A stretch of 64,000 nucleotides of DNA. Source: Pseudocercospora fijiensis CIRAD86 (taxonomy: Eukaryota; Ascomycota; Dothideomycetes; Mycosphaerellales; Mycosphaerellaceae). The notes under the pieces were generated by a model. That model had not been told where the DNA came from. It ran no database searches and saw only the letters and a list, made by a program, of their open reading frames with translations. The stretch covers positions 7,479,671-7,543,670 of the forward strand of contig NW_006921533.1 in NCBI RefSeq assembly GCF_000340215.1. Direction: 5' to 3'. Of the stretch, positions 1 to 10,957 are shown one piece after another. Positions within the stretch are counted from its first letter, which is position 1; each line of letters starts with the position of its first letter. Position numbers and translations under genes: made by a program.

Positions 1-3000
1 TACGATATCTATTACGCTATCCGAACGCTATTACGACTTAATATCGGCATAACTAATTACTAGGAGATAGGAGCGCTATATAGCGGAAACTACGTCTAGG
101 CGGCGGCGCCGCTATTCCGCGTACTAGTAAAGTACAGTTTCTGTTCTAACGCAATTAGCACTCTATACGAGGTACTTAAAGATATGCCTAGATAGGACGA
201 CACTAACGTTAACCTTATCGCAGTCTACGACTAGATCGCTTAGGTCGCGGGCCGCGACGAGATAGAGTAGTACCTAAATCGCGACAACCTACCGGGTTAG
301 TACCCCTTAGACTAGACACTTACGGCCGAGCGGATACGTAACTAGTAAACGGCAGCGATGTACGTAAAGGCATAAGAAAAGATTCTAGCCGCGGAGCTAG
401 TAGACCCCGTTACTAGCGAAACAACCGCGCTACTATAATACCCTATACAGATTGCGTCGATAGCAGACTTCTAAACCGAATGCCGGTACTAGCCCAAGCG
501 TACGCTTACAGTCGTCTACGACTAAGACACTATCGTATAGAAGCGTAAGACGATTAGAGAGTAGAAGGATTATTATAATACGCTATGTAGCTACTAGGGC
601 GACGAAGGCTTAAATCTAAACAAGAAGGCCCTACGACATAAGTAGGGCGCCGAGCTAAGCGAGACTATAGCAAATAACAAGTAAGACGCGCTAGGTATAA
701 ACGCGGCGTAAGACAAGTAAGACGCTATCGAGCCGTAGCCTATAACGTCTAGTACGACGATCCTAATAAAAGATACTAAGAAGTAGGACGTTATAGCAAA
801 TACCGAAGCTAATCTACTGCTACTTAAGGGCCGTTACCTTAAGGACTCCCTGCGGAAGTACTAGCCGACGCTAATCTAGGCGGTGCTTGCGAATGTTTTC
901 CTACGAAAGATAACGCTCGACGCTATCTATAAGGACGTCTAGATCCTCCTTAGATATACGACAATAGCGCGTTCCGTCGATAAGGAGCTTAGTAGGCAGG
1001 CAGAAGACGAGAACAGTATAGTAATTATAGTAGACAGCGAATAGGTGCTTACCTTATACGGCTAAGTAGTATATAAAAAGATAGTAGGCGAGCTTCCCTA
1101 GGCGGATACTAAGCTATTACGAGATCGCGTATACTAGCTAAAGACTATTAACGAGCGGCAACCGCAAAAGGCTACTAAGCAGCTACGACTACTAAAGAAC
1201 GTCGGTAACGCAGAGGACGCCGCTACTAACAAGTCGCCGAAGGACACACCTAAGGACGCTAACTATAAAGAGGAGACAGGTCTAGTCGCTATATTATCGA
1301 CCGTAGTAGTAGGTAAGGCTCTAGGATAGGATACCGAGATATAGGACCCTATAGAGGTGCAAGAACGCAATAAAGAGCTCTAGGAGGTAGCAATAGAGGC
1401 AATTTTAGTCTACGTAATAGAGCCTATAATAGTAGTATAGCTAACCGAGGCCGTCCCTATCGCGTTCCTAAATATAAAAACCGTACTAGACGCTAAGTTC
1501 GCGTAGGAGTTACTAGAAGCTAACGTCGGTATAAGCCTTACCGAAGTAGGCGACGCGTTTATTCTAACCTCGAAAGGCAGGTTAGGGGCGAGGATTCGCG
1601 TAATAGAAACTATCTATTTTAATAACAAGTGCAATCTAGGATAGTACGTCGTAGCGAACGACCCTAAGGCAGAAACGCTTATATAAACGTACGACGAGGA
1701 GACCGAGTATAACGATGCCCTAGCCCCTATCGACTATAACTCCCTAGTACGCGAGAACTCTAACGGCGGCGACGACTCTCTAGTACGCGACGACGCTTAC
1801 GACGACGGCGACTCTCTAGTACGCTAAAACGCTAACAATAGCGACGACTTATAGTACGGCGATTAGAACGACGGCGAGCGACCGTAATACCCGATCCTAG
1901 ACGGCGTCGATATAAATAGAGATGTTCGAGACGCTATAAAGGTATTAGGCGCCCGCTAGCGCACCGCCGCCCTCTCCTATATAACGACGGTAAACGCTAT
2001 TAAGGTCGCTATAAAGAAGGACAACAATATTATCGAGCGTGTTATAATAATAGACAAGTTAGCCCGTATAGGACAAATTACGCTCTAACTAGTATACGAA
2101 TACTAATTCCTTAGCTCGGTATATAAGACTGCTTATATAAACGAGTACTTTAAAGAATTTATTAGCGACTTTTACCCTACTCCGGCACCTAGTATAGACC
2201 TACGTAGTAGGCTCTAAGCTATATTCGACCGCGTCTAGGGATACTATAGAGGCCCGCTAGTCTTAGGACCGACCCTGTTACTCTATACGCTACTATAGAC
2301 GCGTACGGTAGTAGAGCACGACGCTAACCCCCTAGCCGCCGACTATAAAATCGAGATATCGGACGAGCCTACCGATTACGCCGAGCCTACCGATAGCGCC
2401 GATCCTACTACCTACGATAAGCCTACTAACGATACTAAGGACAATTAGGACTCTATATAAGCCGATGCTAAGGACGCTAACGTTTAGGACCTTGCATAAG
2501 CCGAGGACTATGCCGATAACGCTAGCGACGTATCTACTATCGACGACGCGATAGATACGCCCTAGGAATAAAAGGAGGACGACGGTAAGGAGGACGCCCT
2601 AATAGACGTAAAGGAGGATAAGCAGCGCCGTAGAGCGGCTAGAGTAGCTAAGATAAATAAGGGCAAGGCGGATAAGGACGACGATTAGGAAGACAGCCTA
2701 GCTATTATAGACAAGAAGAAGGTACGCCGTAGAGCGGTTAATATAGATAAGGATAAGAACTTCTAGCGCTCTAGTATATAGTATACTAGTGTAGAAGACT
2801 AGTTAGAGTCGTAGTATTAAGCTAATATAGCAGTACTAATATATAATACGCTAGGATTTAAGATAATAGATTGTATACTACCGATAGGTACCCGCTTATC
2901 CGACTTTAAATTAGCAATAATATACCGCAAGGTCGACGATACTACTATCGGCTTAAAGGATCTCGGAAAGTAGTATATATGCTCCGTCGAGGTATAGGGA

Positions 3001-4390
3001 TATCTACGCTCTAAGCGCAAGCTAATTAGCCCGCCGTACCTATACTATAAGTAGCATCCTAACGGAATATACAAGATTGCCGCTATTGCCTATCGTACTA
3101 TACTTATAGGCAGCGGCACCTTCCGCTATAAGGCCCTAGATTAGGTTACCTAGACGCATATCGACAACGTAAGCAACTAGGCGATAATTACGACTATAAT
3201 GCCGCTAGATATCGAGGGCGAAACTAAGCTAGTTACCTCTTTACGCTAATAGTAGGCGCGCTAGCGGAAGTACTATAAGGACCTAAACTACGACCTATAT
3301 AAGAAGTAGCTCTAAATCATTTCCCTGTCCTACCTTACCTTTAAGGCCGCTACGGTAGAGTAGCTAACGGAAATCGATATCGAGGCAATCCTAGACTACG
3401 CCCTTACGAACATATAGGCCTATAATACGACTAACAAAGACAGTATACTAACGGATATCGCGCTCGACCATTTCCTACGTATAGTACATCTCTAGCTATA
3501 ATTAGGCCGTACGCCGAGCGTAGACCGCGATTAGATTGCTACCTGCAATAAGAAGGGCCTACTACTAAAAGACATTAAGTACGATTACGCTATAGAGGAC
3601 GCAGATCCGGTAAAGTTGTACCGCGGACTAGGGCGTATAGGCATTACGGGACGATACTAGTCGCTTACCGACGAGCAACGCGCCGACCTATACCTCTACC
3701 TACTAGACGAGCTCGCTATAGCTATTAAATCTAAGACTCTCGTTAGCACCGCAGCTACTAACGAAGAAGCGCTAGCTACGCCGCAACTATCGGAGAAGCG
3801 TAAGACTAAGTCGCGGTACGGCGCCGCCGACGCCGGTACTCTCGCCCTAGCCTCTAAGGGCAAGGGTAAGACCTTCCCCCTACTAAAAGGCAAGGACAAG
3901 AACAAGCTACCGAAAATCTAGACAGGCTAACCCTTCGTACGCGCCTTATCCCTACCCGCCTCGATACCTATACCCGAAACGCTAAAGCAAGTCTAGCACG
4001 TCGGCGTACGTAAGATATAAGACAAGAGCGGCGGAATAAAGCGTAAGCGAGCTAGTACTAGTACGGGCGAGATATCTAACTAAAAGAGACGACGCTAATA
4101 CGCAAACTTTATAACTAGCTCCGATACTAAGGCTACGCTAAAGTCGGCTACTAAGAAGACGCGCGCTAAACTAGTAGACTTAGACTAAGGAGAGGAGGAT
4201 ATACTCGAGACGACGAGAACGTATAATACGAATACGAGCGGTAAGGAAAACGAGCAGAAGCGGAAGGAGTATATAAGAAGGGGTTTAGCTAATATAGTAC
4301 GCTAGCCTTCGTTCTATCGGATAGGGGTGCTATTACGGCAGGGACGGTACGCTAGCTAAGCCCGGTATATACTTTCCGTAGAACCGTAGA
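1..4390 (+). pseudogene. RIP-degraded long reading frame, product unknown, open at the window edge
   Basis: Reading from base 1 in frame 1, one protein frame can be followed for about 1,460 codons to near 4,390 with no frame change. It is broken only by TAG and TAA codons, which are what RIP makes from CAG, CAA and TGG. Asp/Ala/Asn-rich acidic stretches lie near 1,740-1,870 and 2,350-2,600. Lys/Arg-rich stretches that could be nuclear signals lie near 2,620-2,760 and 4,020-4,180. A Tyr-rich patch at 3,030-3,130 could be a former Cys cluster, since TGC becomes TAC under RIP. I recognise no transposase, polymerase or helicase motif. The beginning is outside the window. It is probably a mobile-element protein because it was a RIP target, but that is inference. 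Confidence 0.6.
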
Positions 4391-5039
4391 TACTTACCCT
4401 AATACTATACTATAGCTAACCTACTAATCGTCCCTCGTATAATAGAACTGCTCTATATACTCGGGTTTCTAAAGATACGCCTAGCTAGCCTTTTCGAAGA
4501 TTTCCGGGTTAATACTCGATGTTCTTATATCTCCGAACAACCTTCTACTTAGACTCCGTAAAGGTAAGGACTAGGTAGTAGTACCCTATAATAAATTCCT
4601 ACTACTAGGATTCGGAGAGGATAAATCTAGCCCTAATCGTCGTCTAGGACTCGATAGGCTCGAAGGTAAGTATACGACCTCCTCTCGACGTTATCGTAAT
4701 CTCGCTCGTATACTAGACTATTTCGACTATCGTCTCGTTATTACCCTTCCTAGTATAGCGCCTAGTATATATACAATGTCGGTCGGTATGTTTTAAGGTT
4801 TCGTACGGTAAGGTAAGGACTTAGGAGTAGTAGATATATACTAGTAGCTATAGGGAAACACCCTTTCTTTTACAGCATCGTATCGTTAGGAATAGCTAGG
4901 TAGTAAATAGCTAGCTACCTTTTTTTTTGTTTCCTAGCTATCTAACTACTAGATTTTTTTTCCTAGCTACCCTAGCTAGCCTAACTACTAGAATTTCTTT
5001 CCTAGCTACCCTAACTACCTAAATTTTGCCTTCTATACG
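4391..5039. other. RIP-mutated sequence without a recognised gene
   Basis: This stretch is strongly RIP-mutated. A T-rich, roughly 40-bp imperfect tandem motif containing CTAGCTACCCTAACTA lies near 4,890-5,030. Some minus-strand reading between 4,400 and 4,870 is possible but matches nothing I know. Confidence 0.4.
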
Positions 5040-6450
5040 GCGGCTCTCTCCTACTAACGGAACCGAGCTACTATACCTAACGAATCTAAGCTCGTTTTTA
5101 GTCTTAATCTATCCTCTTTTAGTATAAGACACTCGATAAGCAAATGCTTAGGCCGAGTCTAACTACGAAACCTAAGACTAACTAATAGCTCTATTAACTA
5201 ATCCTAATCCTCGAACTCCTTCCGCTTCTTAGTAAAGACCTTAAAGAGCGCTCGAGCTTCTTCGGGTACCTACGGAGTAGTCGAGATAAAGCCGTATTGC
5301 TAAAATAGGTAATCTTTCGGAGGCTTATATAGAGATTTAGAGAATTCTAACGCTAACCTATCCTACTAGTAGCTTAGATTCCGGATATAAGCCCTCTCTA
5401 CTTTAGTAAAGATTTTATATAGTAGTAGTACTCTACCTTCGAGAAACGCTTTCTATTTAACTATTAGTATCTACCGGCTACGAACGCCGGCTATATATAC
5501 CGAGTATAGAATAATTACCTATACCCCTTCCTCCTATAGTAACACTTCTACCGTCCCTAGATACCTAGCCCTAATCGTATTAATCGCAAGCTACTTTGCC
5601 TTTATAGACGTAAAGGCTTCGCTCTAATACTAATAAAGAAACTTCTACTCTATATCGAGGATATAAAGACAACTAGTCTCGATTCCAATCCTTACTAGCT
5701 TTTCGTAGTAGCTTTAACTATGATTTTCTAGATTAATAGGACTTATACCTTAGCCCTTTACTAGTATCTCGTCTCTTTAACTATACTCGATCTACTCCTA
5801 GCGCTTATCGTCTATAGCGTTAGGCCCTAAGACTATACCTATTACTAGATCGACGTATAGTATCTCCTCGCTTTTTTTAGTTCCTTTATTCGTAGTATTA
5901 AGCTCTATCGCGGTATTTTAAACTCTAGTATTATTGTTCTCGGCTATCTAAATATCTCCGTTACTATCGGTCGTATCGATAGAGGTAGCGGCTATAGGTC
6001 TAAATACTATTAGTTAACGTATTAAAGAAAAATATGCCGGCTATAGCTGCCGGCTACGGCTACTAGCTATAGCTACTAGCTACGGCCGCTAGCTAGATTG
6101 ACTTACGCTACTAGAACTTTACGCTCGAAAACTAGCCGCAATTCTTTCCTCCTCTTAGCCTTCTCTTAGGTTATCTTCTTATTCTAACCTTTACTTTTTT
6201 CTATAGGCGCTAGCTATCGATAGAATGCCTTATTCCGCGCCTTTCTTCTCTTATCTTTAGCTCTTTTATCCTTATCTATCTTCTCCTTTCTCTCGCGGTC
6301 TCGTACGGAATTCTTCTTCGTAGAGTACTCCTCTTTAGTCTTACGCTTTTTAGTTAGACGCTTAGGTAAAATAAACTCGCGGTCTTTAGTTCTATCTTCT
6401 ATTTAGCGCGCGGCGCGCTTCTCTCTTACTATTATAAGAGAAAGGGGCGG
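5040..6450 (-). pseudogene. Possible RIP-degraded coding stretch, minus strand
   Basis: On the minus strand the part from about 6,420 to 6,110 reads as a long Lys/Arg/Glu-rich segment with few stops. Further down, towards 5,040, shorter pieces read as protein interrupted by TAG or TAA at likely Gln and Trp sites. I did not confirm a single continuous frame and recognise no family. It converges with the long plus-strand frame ending at 4,390, so the two could be two genes of one element or two elements end to end. Confidence 0.3.
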
Positions 6451-6579
6451 GGGCGTAGCGTATAGTAGTTATTATCGGTATAGGTATAGAGGAAGAAGTT
6501 AAAAGTATAAGAATATCGCGAAGCCCTAATTATTGCCGCCTATATAACGTTATATAGGTAAGCTTTCGCAACTATAGTA

Positions 6580-6868
6580 ACTACGCCCCGGTAATAGCAA
6601 CTATGCCCTAGCAACGGCAACTATGCCCTAGTAACGGCAACTACGCCCTAGTAACGGTAATAAAGCGTAGTAAATACAACCTAGTAACTATTATAGCCGG
6701 CAATCGTAGCCGGCAGTCGAATAAGAGTGTCCTTATAGCAAAACTACGCCCTAGTAACGGCAACTACGCCCTAGTAACAGCAAAAGAGTATAGTAAATAT
6801 AATAGAGTTACTATTATAGCCGGCAATCGTAGCCGGCAGTCGAATAAGAGTGTCCTTATAGTAAAACT
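6580..6868. repeat. 20-bp tandem repeats inside a 123-bp direct duplication
   Basis: Units close to CTACGCCCTAGTAACGGCAA repeat about four times from 6,581 to 6,660 and twice more near 6,745-6,784. A longer block beginning TTATAGCCGGCAATCG occurs at 6,691 and again at 6,814, so the two copies are 123 bp apart. The duplicated block is itself rich in GCCGGC palindromes. Confidence 0.75.
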
Positions 6869-6870
6869 AA

Positions 6871-7813
6871 TATAGTCTCTAGTTCAAACTAGGAATCTAT
6901 ATAGTTCGAAAAAACCAAACCGGAACTAGGGAGCTAGTTCGCCGCTAAGAAACCAAACTATATACGTTTAGTAGTTCGGAAACCGAACTACTACGGGGTC
7001 TAACCTCGATGCTATATCTATTACCGGAACTCCCGGTACTAGGCTTAGGAATAGTCCGCGGCTCTTCTATCTTACCGATCCTACCGGTAATTATTAGTTA
7101 ACTCCCGTAAAGCTATTTAGCTTCTCGGTAGGTACTAGTATAATTACAGTGCCCGGCTGTATCCTAGATACTCCTCGCGTAGGCTATAATTCGAATTCGA
7201 AACCTAGTATACTATAGAAGGACTGCTAGAACTTATAGAGCGTTAAGTTTACTAGACCTAGAAAATTTAATACATAGTCGGTCCTAGTTATTAACCGCAA
7301 GAGCAATCGAGGCAATATACTATATAGTAACCTAGGTAGTCCTAAAAAGGCCTTTATAAAGCTCTACGGTAGCAAAGAGAAGTATCCGAAGATAACCGTA
7401 ATTATCGTTAATAAGCGTTACTATACTCGTTTCTATCCGACTCGTAGATAGAATATATATAATATCTATTAGAACCTACTCGTAGGTATAGTCGTCGACT
7501 ATAGTATCGCCGATAAGATCTATATAGGGTCGGGCTATAGATACATTTAGGACTTTAAGGCATAGTACGACCCGCTTACTACGTAGTTATTAAGGACGAA
7601 ATTAAGTTTAAGGCGGATAAACTTTAGCAATTTATACACTACCTCTACTACCTCTTTAGCCGTACGATAAAGGCTGTGTCTATCTGCCTACTAGTATACT
7701 ACGTAGACCTTCTTTACGAGCGTCGCCGTACCTATTTGTTTAGCGTCTTAGCTAAGAGTTATAGTAGTAATTCTTTAGTATTTAACGCTAGATAAGAGTA
7801 GTCTCGTCTAGTA
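6871..7813. other. RIP-mutated sequence, nothing recognised
   Basis: The stretch is TpA-rich with almost no CpA or TpG. I see no frame or repeat that I can assign. Confidence 0.4.
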
Positions 7814-7930
7814 GAAGAAGAAGAAGAAGAAGAAGAAGAAGAAGAAGAAGAAGAAGAAGAAGAAGAAGAAGAAGAAGAAGAAGAAGAAGAAGAAGGAGAA
7901 GAAGAAGAAGAAGAAGAAGAAGAAGAAGAA
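7814..7930. repeat. (GAA)n microsatellite
   Basis: About 117 bp of GAA triplets with a single GGA interruption near 7,893. Read on the minus strand it gives a poly-Ser run, which is why an apparent 94-codon frame exists there; that frame is not a gene. Confidence 0.95.
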
Positions 7931-8068
7931 TTTAATATTAGGAGAATAAACCTTAGCAATTTATATACTACTACTACTACTACTATATCTTTAGCTATAC
8001 GACTAAGGCCGTGTTTACCTATACTAGATAAGCACCTTAGCAATCTAGCGCCCGGACTCGATATAAAA

Positions 8069-8274
8069 CTAATAACACCGTAGGCTCGGATCTAGTACCG
8101 GTATATTAAAAGGGCGTATAAGGCTGCAATTATTATTAAGCAGCTAACCTCTTCGTTATAGGTAGAGCTATTTACCTTCGCCTATAACGAAGGGATTAGC
8201 TGCTTAATAATAATTGCCGCCTTATATACCCTTTTAATATACCGGTACTAGATCCGAGCCTACGGCGTTATTAG
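8069..8274. repeat. Foldback: 92-bp inverted repeat with a 22-bp loop
   Basis: Bases 8,069-8,160 are the reverse complement of 8,183-8,274 with about four mismatches, all transitions of the kind RIP makes. The loop is 8,161-8,182. As single-stranded DNA or RNA it would form one long hairpin. It could be a foldback element, a terminal part of a transposon joined head to head, or a local inverted duplication. Confidence 0.9.
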
Positions 8275-8367
8275 CCTCGACCTTCGTTAACTACGGTATA
8301 ACTACGACGGCGACGAAAATCCTATAGTACTTCTACTAAGAATTACAACGAGGTGCTATAAAAGACA

Positions 8368-9015
8368 AGAAACTATATAGCGGGACCTAAAGCAGTACGG
8401 AACTCGTACGAGTCGAGACTAATTAGGCTATCCGCCGCGAGTCGGTAGTAGTAATAGTAGTAGTAGGATATAGATATAGTAGCCGAGAGGCTAGATAGGA
8501 TAAGGAAACTAGATAGCGGAAAGTAAAGTAGTACGGAACTAATACGACTCTAGGCCGAGTAGGGTATCCGCCGCGAGTCGGTAGTAGTAATAGTAGCAAT
8601 AGGATATAGATCTAGTAGCCGGGAGGCTAGATAAGACAAGGAAACTAGATAGCGGGAAGTAAAGCAGTACGGAACTAATACGACTCTAGGCCGAGTAGGG
8701 TATCTGCCGCGAGTCGGTAGTAGTAATAGTAGTAATAGGATATAGATCTAGTAGCTAGGAGGCTAGATCGGATAAGGAAACTAGATAGCGGGAAGTAAAG
8801 CAGTATAGAACTTATATAACTCTAGGCCGAGTAGGGTATCTATAGTAAGTCGGTAGTAGTAATAGTAGCAATAGGATATAGATCTAGTAACCGGGAGGCT
8901 AGATCGGATAAGGAAACTAGATATCGGAAAGTTAAGCAGTATAGAACTTATACGAATCGAGGCTAAGTAGGTTATCTATAGCGAGTCGGTAGTAGTAGTA
9001 GTAGTAGTAGTAGAA
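8368..9015. repeat. 136-bp tandem array, nearly five copies
   Basis: The landmark (R)GAAACTAGATAGCGG or a close variant begins at 8,368, 8,504, 8,640, 8,776 and 8,912, an exact 136-bp spacing each time. Each unit also carries GCGAGTCGGTAGTAGTA and GGATATAGATCTAGTAG. The copies differ mainly by C/T and G/A changes. The outer copies are the most diverged. Confidence 0.92.
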
Positions 9016-10957
9016 TGCTAGCATAGTAGCTAGGATAATAATTTCAACTAGTAGTAGCTAAACTCTTCTATACTATATTAATCTATATTAAGGCCTATCG
9101 CGATAAAATATATAGGCATACGTATCTATAATTAAATTAGCCGCTATATATACCGGAATGTTTTAAGTTACTTCTAGGTAATTCGACAATCCGCGAAGGC
9201 GTAGTTACCGCTAGTATATAGGATATAGGTTAGTCTAGCGCTAACCGAGCGTCTAACACGAAAACGGTAATACTAGAAAATAGTATCGTAATATAGAAGG
9301 ATATAAGTTTAATATATTAATAGTATTACCGAAAAGTGTAGGCTAACTCTAAGATGCCGAGTCGTAGTATTAATCCGCCCTCTAAATTATTAATCGACCC
9401 CGAACTTAGTAACCCTATACATAAATAATGCATATGTCTATACTAGACTAGCAATACTCGTACGCCAACCTGCGATAGTATATAATACTGCCTTAGGCCG
9501 ACCGTAGCAAACGTTTATCGTACTACTTAGAGTTAGCGGTAGCTAAACATTCGAGTTATAGTAAAACGTACTTCTCTAGATACTATCGATATACTATTCA
9601 TCTACGCCGCGGACTATAGCAATAGCACGAGCCTTACTAGCGTCCTAGTCTAATACACTACCGTCTAGAAATATAATATAGTCGGCGAGCTTAGTATTAG
9701 CTAGAACTAGATCGTATAGGAGGTATATAAACTAGTCTTCTAGGTACGAGCGATCGAGTAGCAAATCCTTGTTAGCGAACTAGCCTATAAAATAGAAAGA
9801 GGCACTAGTAGTAGTATAATTGCTGCCGACTAGAAAATAGTAGACGCGAGTATTGTTACCCTCCCCGGCCTACTAGTATAGAAAGCCGATCTACTCTAGG
9901 TTATAACCTACAATATCCTATTAAGTATAGGCGAGCGAGTAGGTAACACCCGGCTAAAGTACCTATATCGATACGATTAGCTCTAGATCTCGCTACGTCG
10001 AAGATATAGTCTAGTTACTGTTACTCTAGTATAAGGGCAATTCGACCCCGACCGGAAACATACCTAGCCGACCTTAATACCTAGAACCCTAAAGCGGGTT
10101 AGAGCCGCGGGCTCTAGCTAATAGAATAGTGCTATTAGCTAGGGAGCGGATAACTAGCGTACTATCCCTAGAGCGACGCGAGACCCGATACTTAGCTACG
10201 CTAGAGGTTAAGATATAGGTTAATATTAATAAGTCGGCGTATAGGTCTATATAATAGCGTATATATAATAGCGTATGTATAATAGCGTGTATATAATAGC
10301 GTATATATAAAAATCAAATAGAGTCGATAGGATAAGGCTTTATACTTCTATCTAATAGGCGTACCGATAGGGTAGTCGTAACTGCTACGAGTCTTAGAGG
10401 CCTTAGATTTAATATAAACCGCTTATTAGATACCGCCTTAAACGACGTCGTTACTAAGTCGGCTAAGCAATACTTACTAGCAGTTACTCGAGCGCTATTC
10501 GTTTACTTTGCTTAGGAATATAACCTAGCTATAATATAACTAGAGTAAGCCTTAGTAGTACCGGGCGAATTTAACGTAATTAATAATGCTATAGGGCAGT
10601 ATTAAACCGGAGTAATGCTACTCCTATACGTATATAGAATTAAATATATATAACGCATTTTACGGTATAATATACAGGCCTTAGGGCGTTAGGAGTAACG
10701 TAGAAGTCTAGTCGAAGTATAGTACGGTCGTTTATATTTAGTATTAATTTTCCGATTAGTCGCAACTAGTAACCGAGTCGGACGGCGAGTCGGTATATAA
10801 ATTAGTATTCAAATATTATCGCAAGAGGCGCTAGTAGAGTAATATTAAGTTAGTATAATCGAACGGGATAAATCCGAGATTTTGCCGAATCCGCGGGCTA
10901 CGAATCGATATCGAGTTAGAGCCCGACTTATATCTAACTTCGTAGTAGTAAGAGGGT
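9016..10957. other. RIP-mutated sequence, probably 5' part of a transposon
   Basis: No frame could be followed. A short array of GTATATATAATAGC units lies near 10,255-10,310. The stretch lies directly upstream of the Plavaka-type transposase remains and may be the transposon's left end, but I found no clear terminal inverted repeat. Confidence 0.35.

Noticed and set aside
2817..3020. 67-codon minus-strand frame inside the long broken plus-strand frame
   Set aside because: The plus strand holds the continuous frame; the minus frame is a shadow.
7759..8043. Poly-Ser 94-codon frame on the minus strand
   Set aside because: Produced by the GAA microsatellite.
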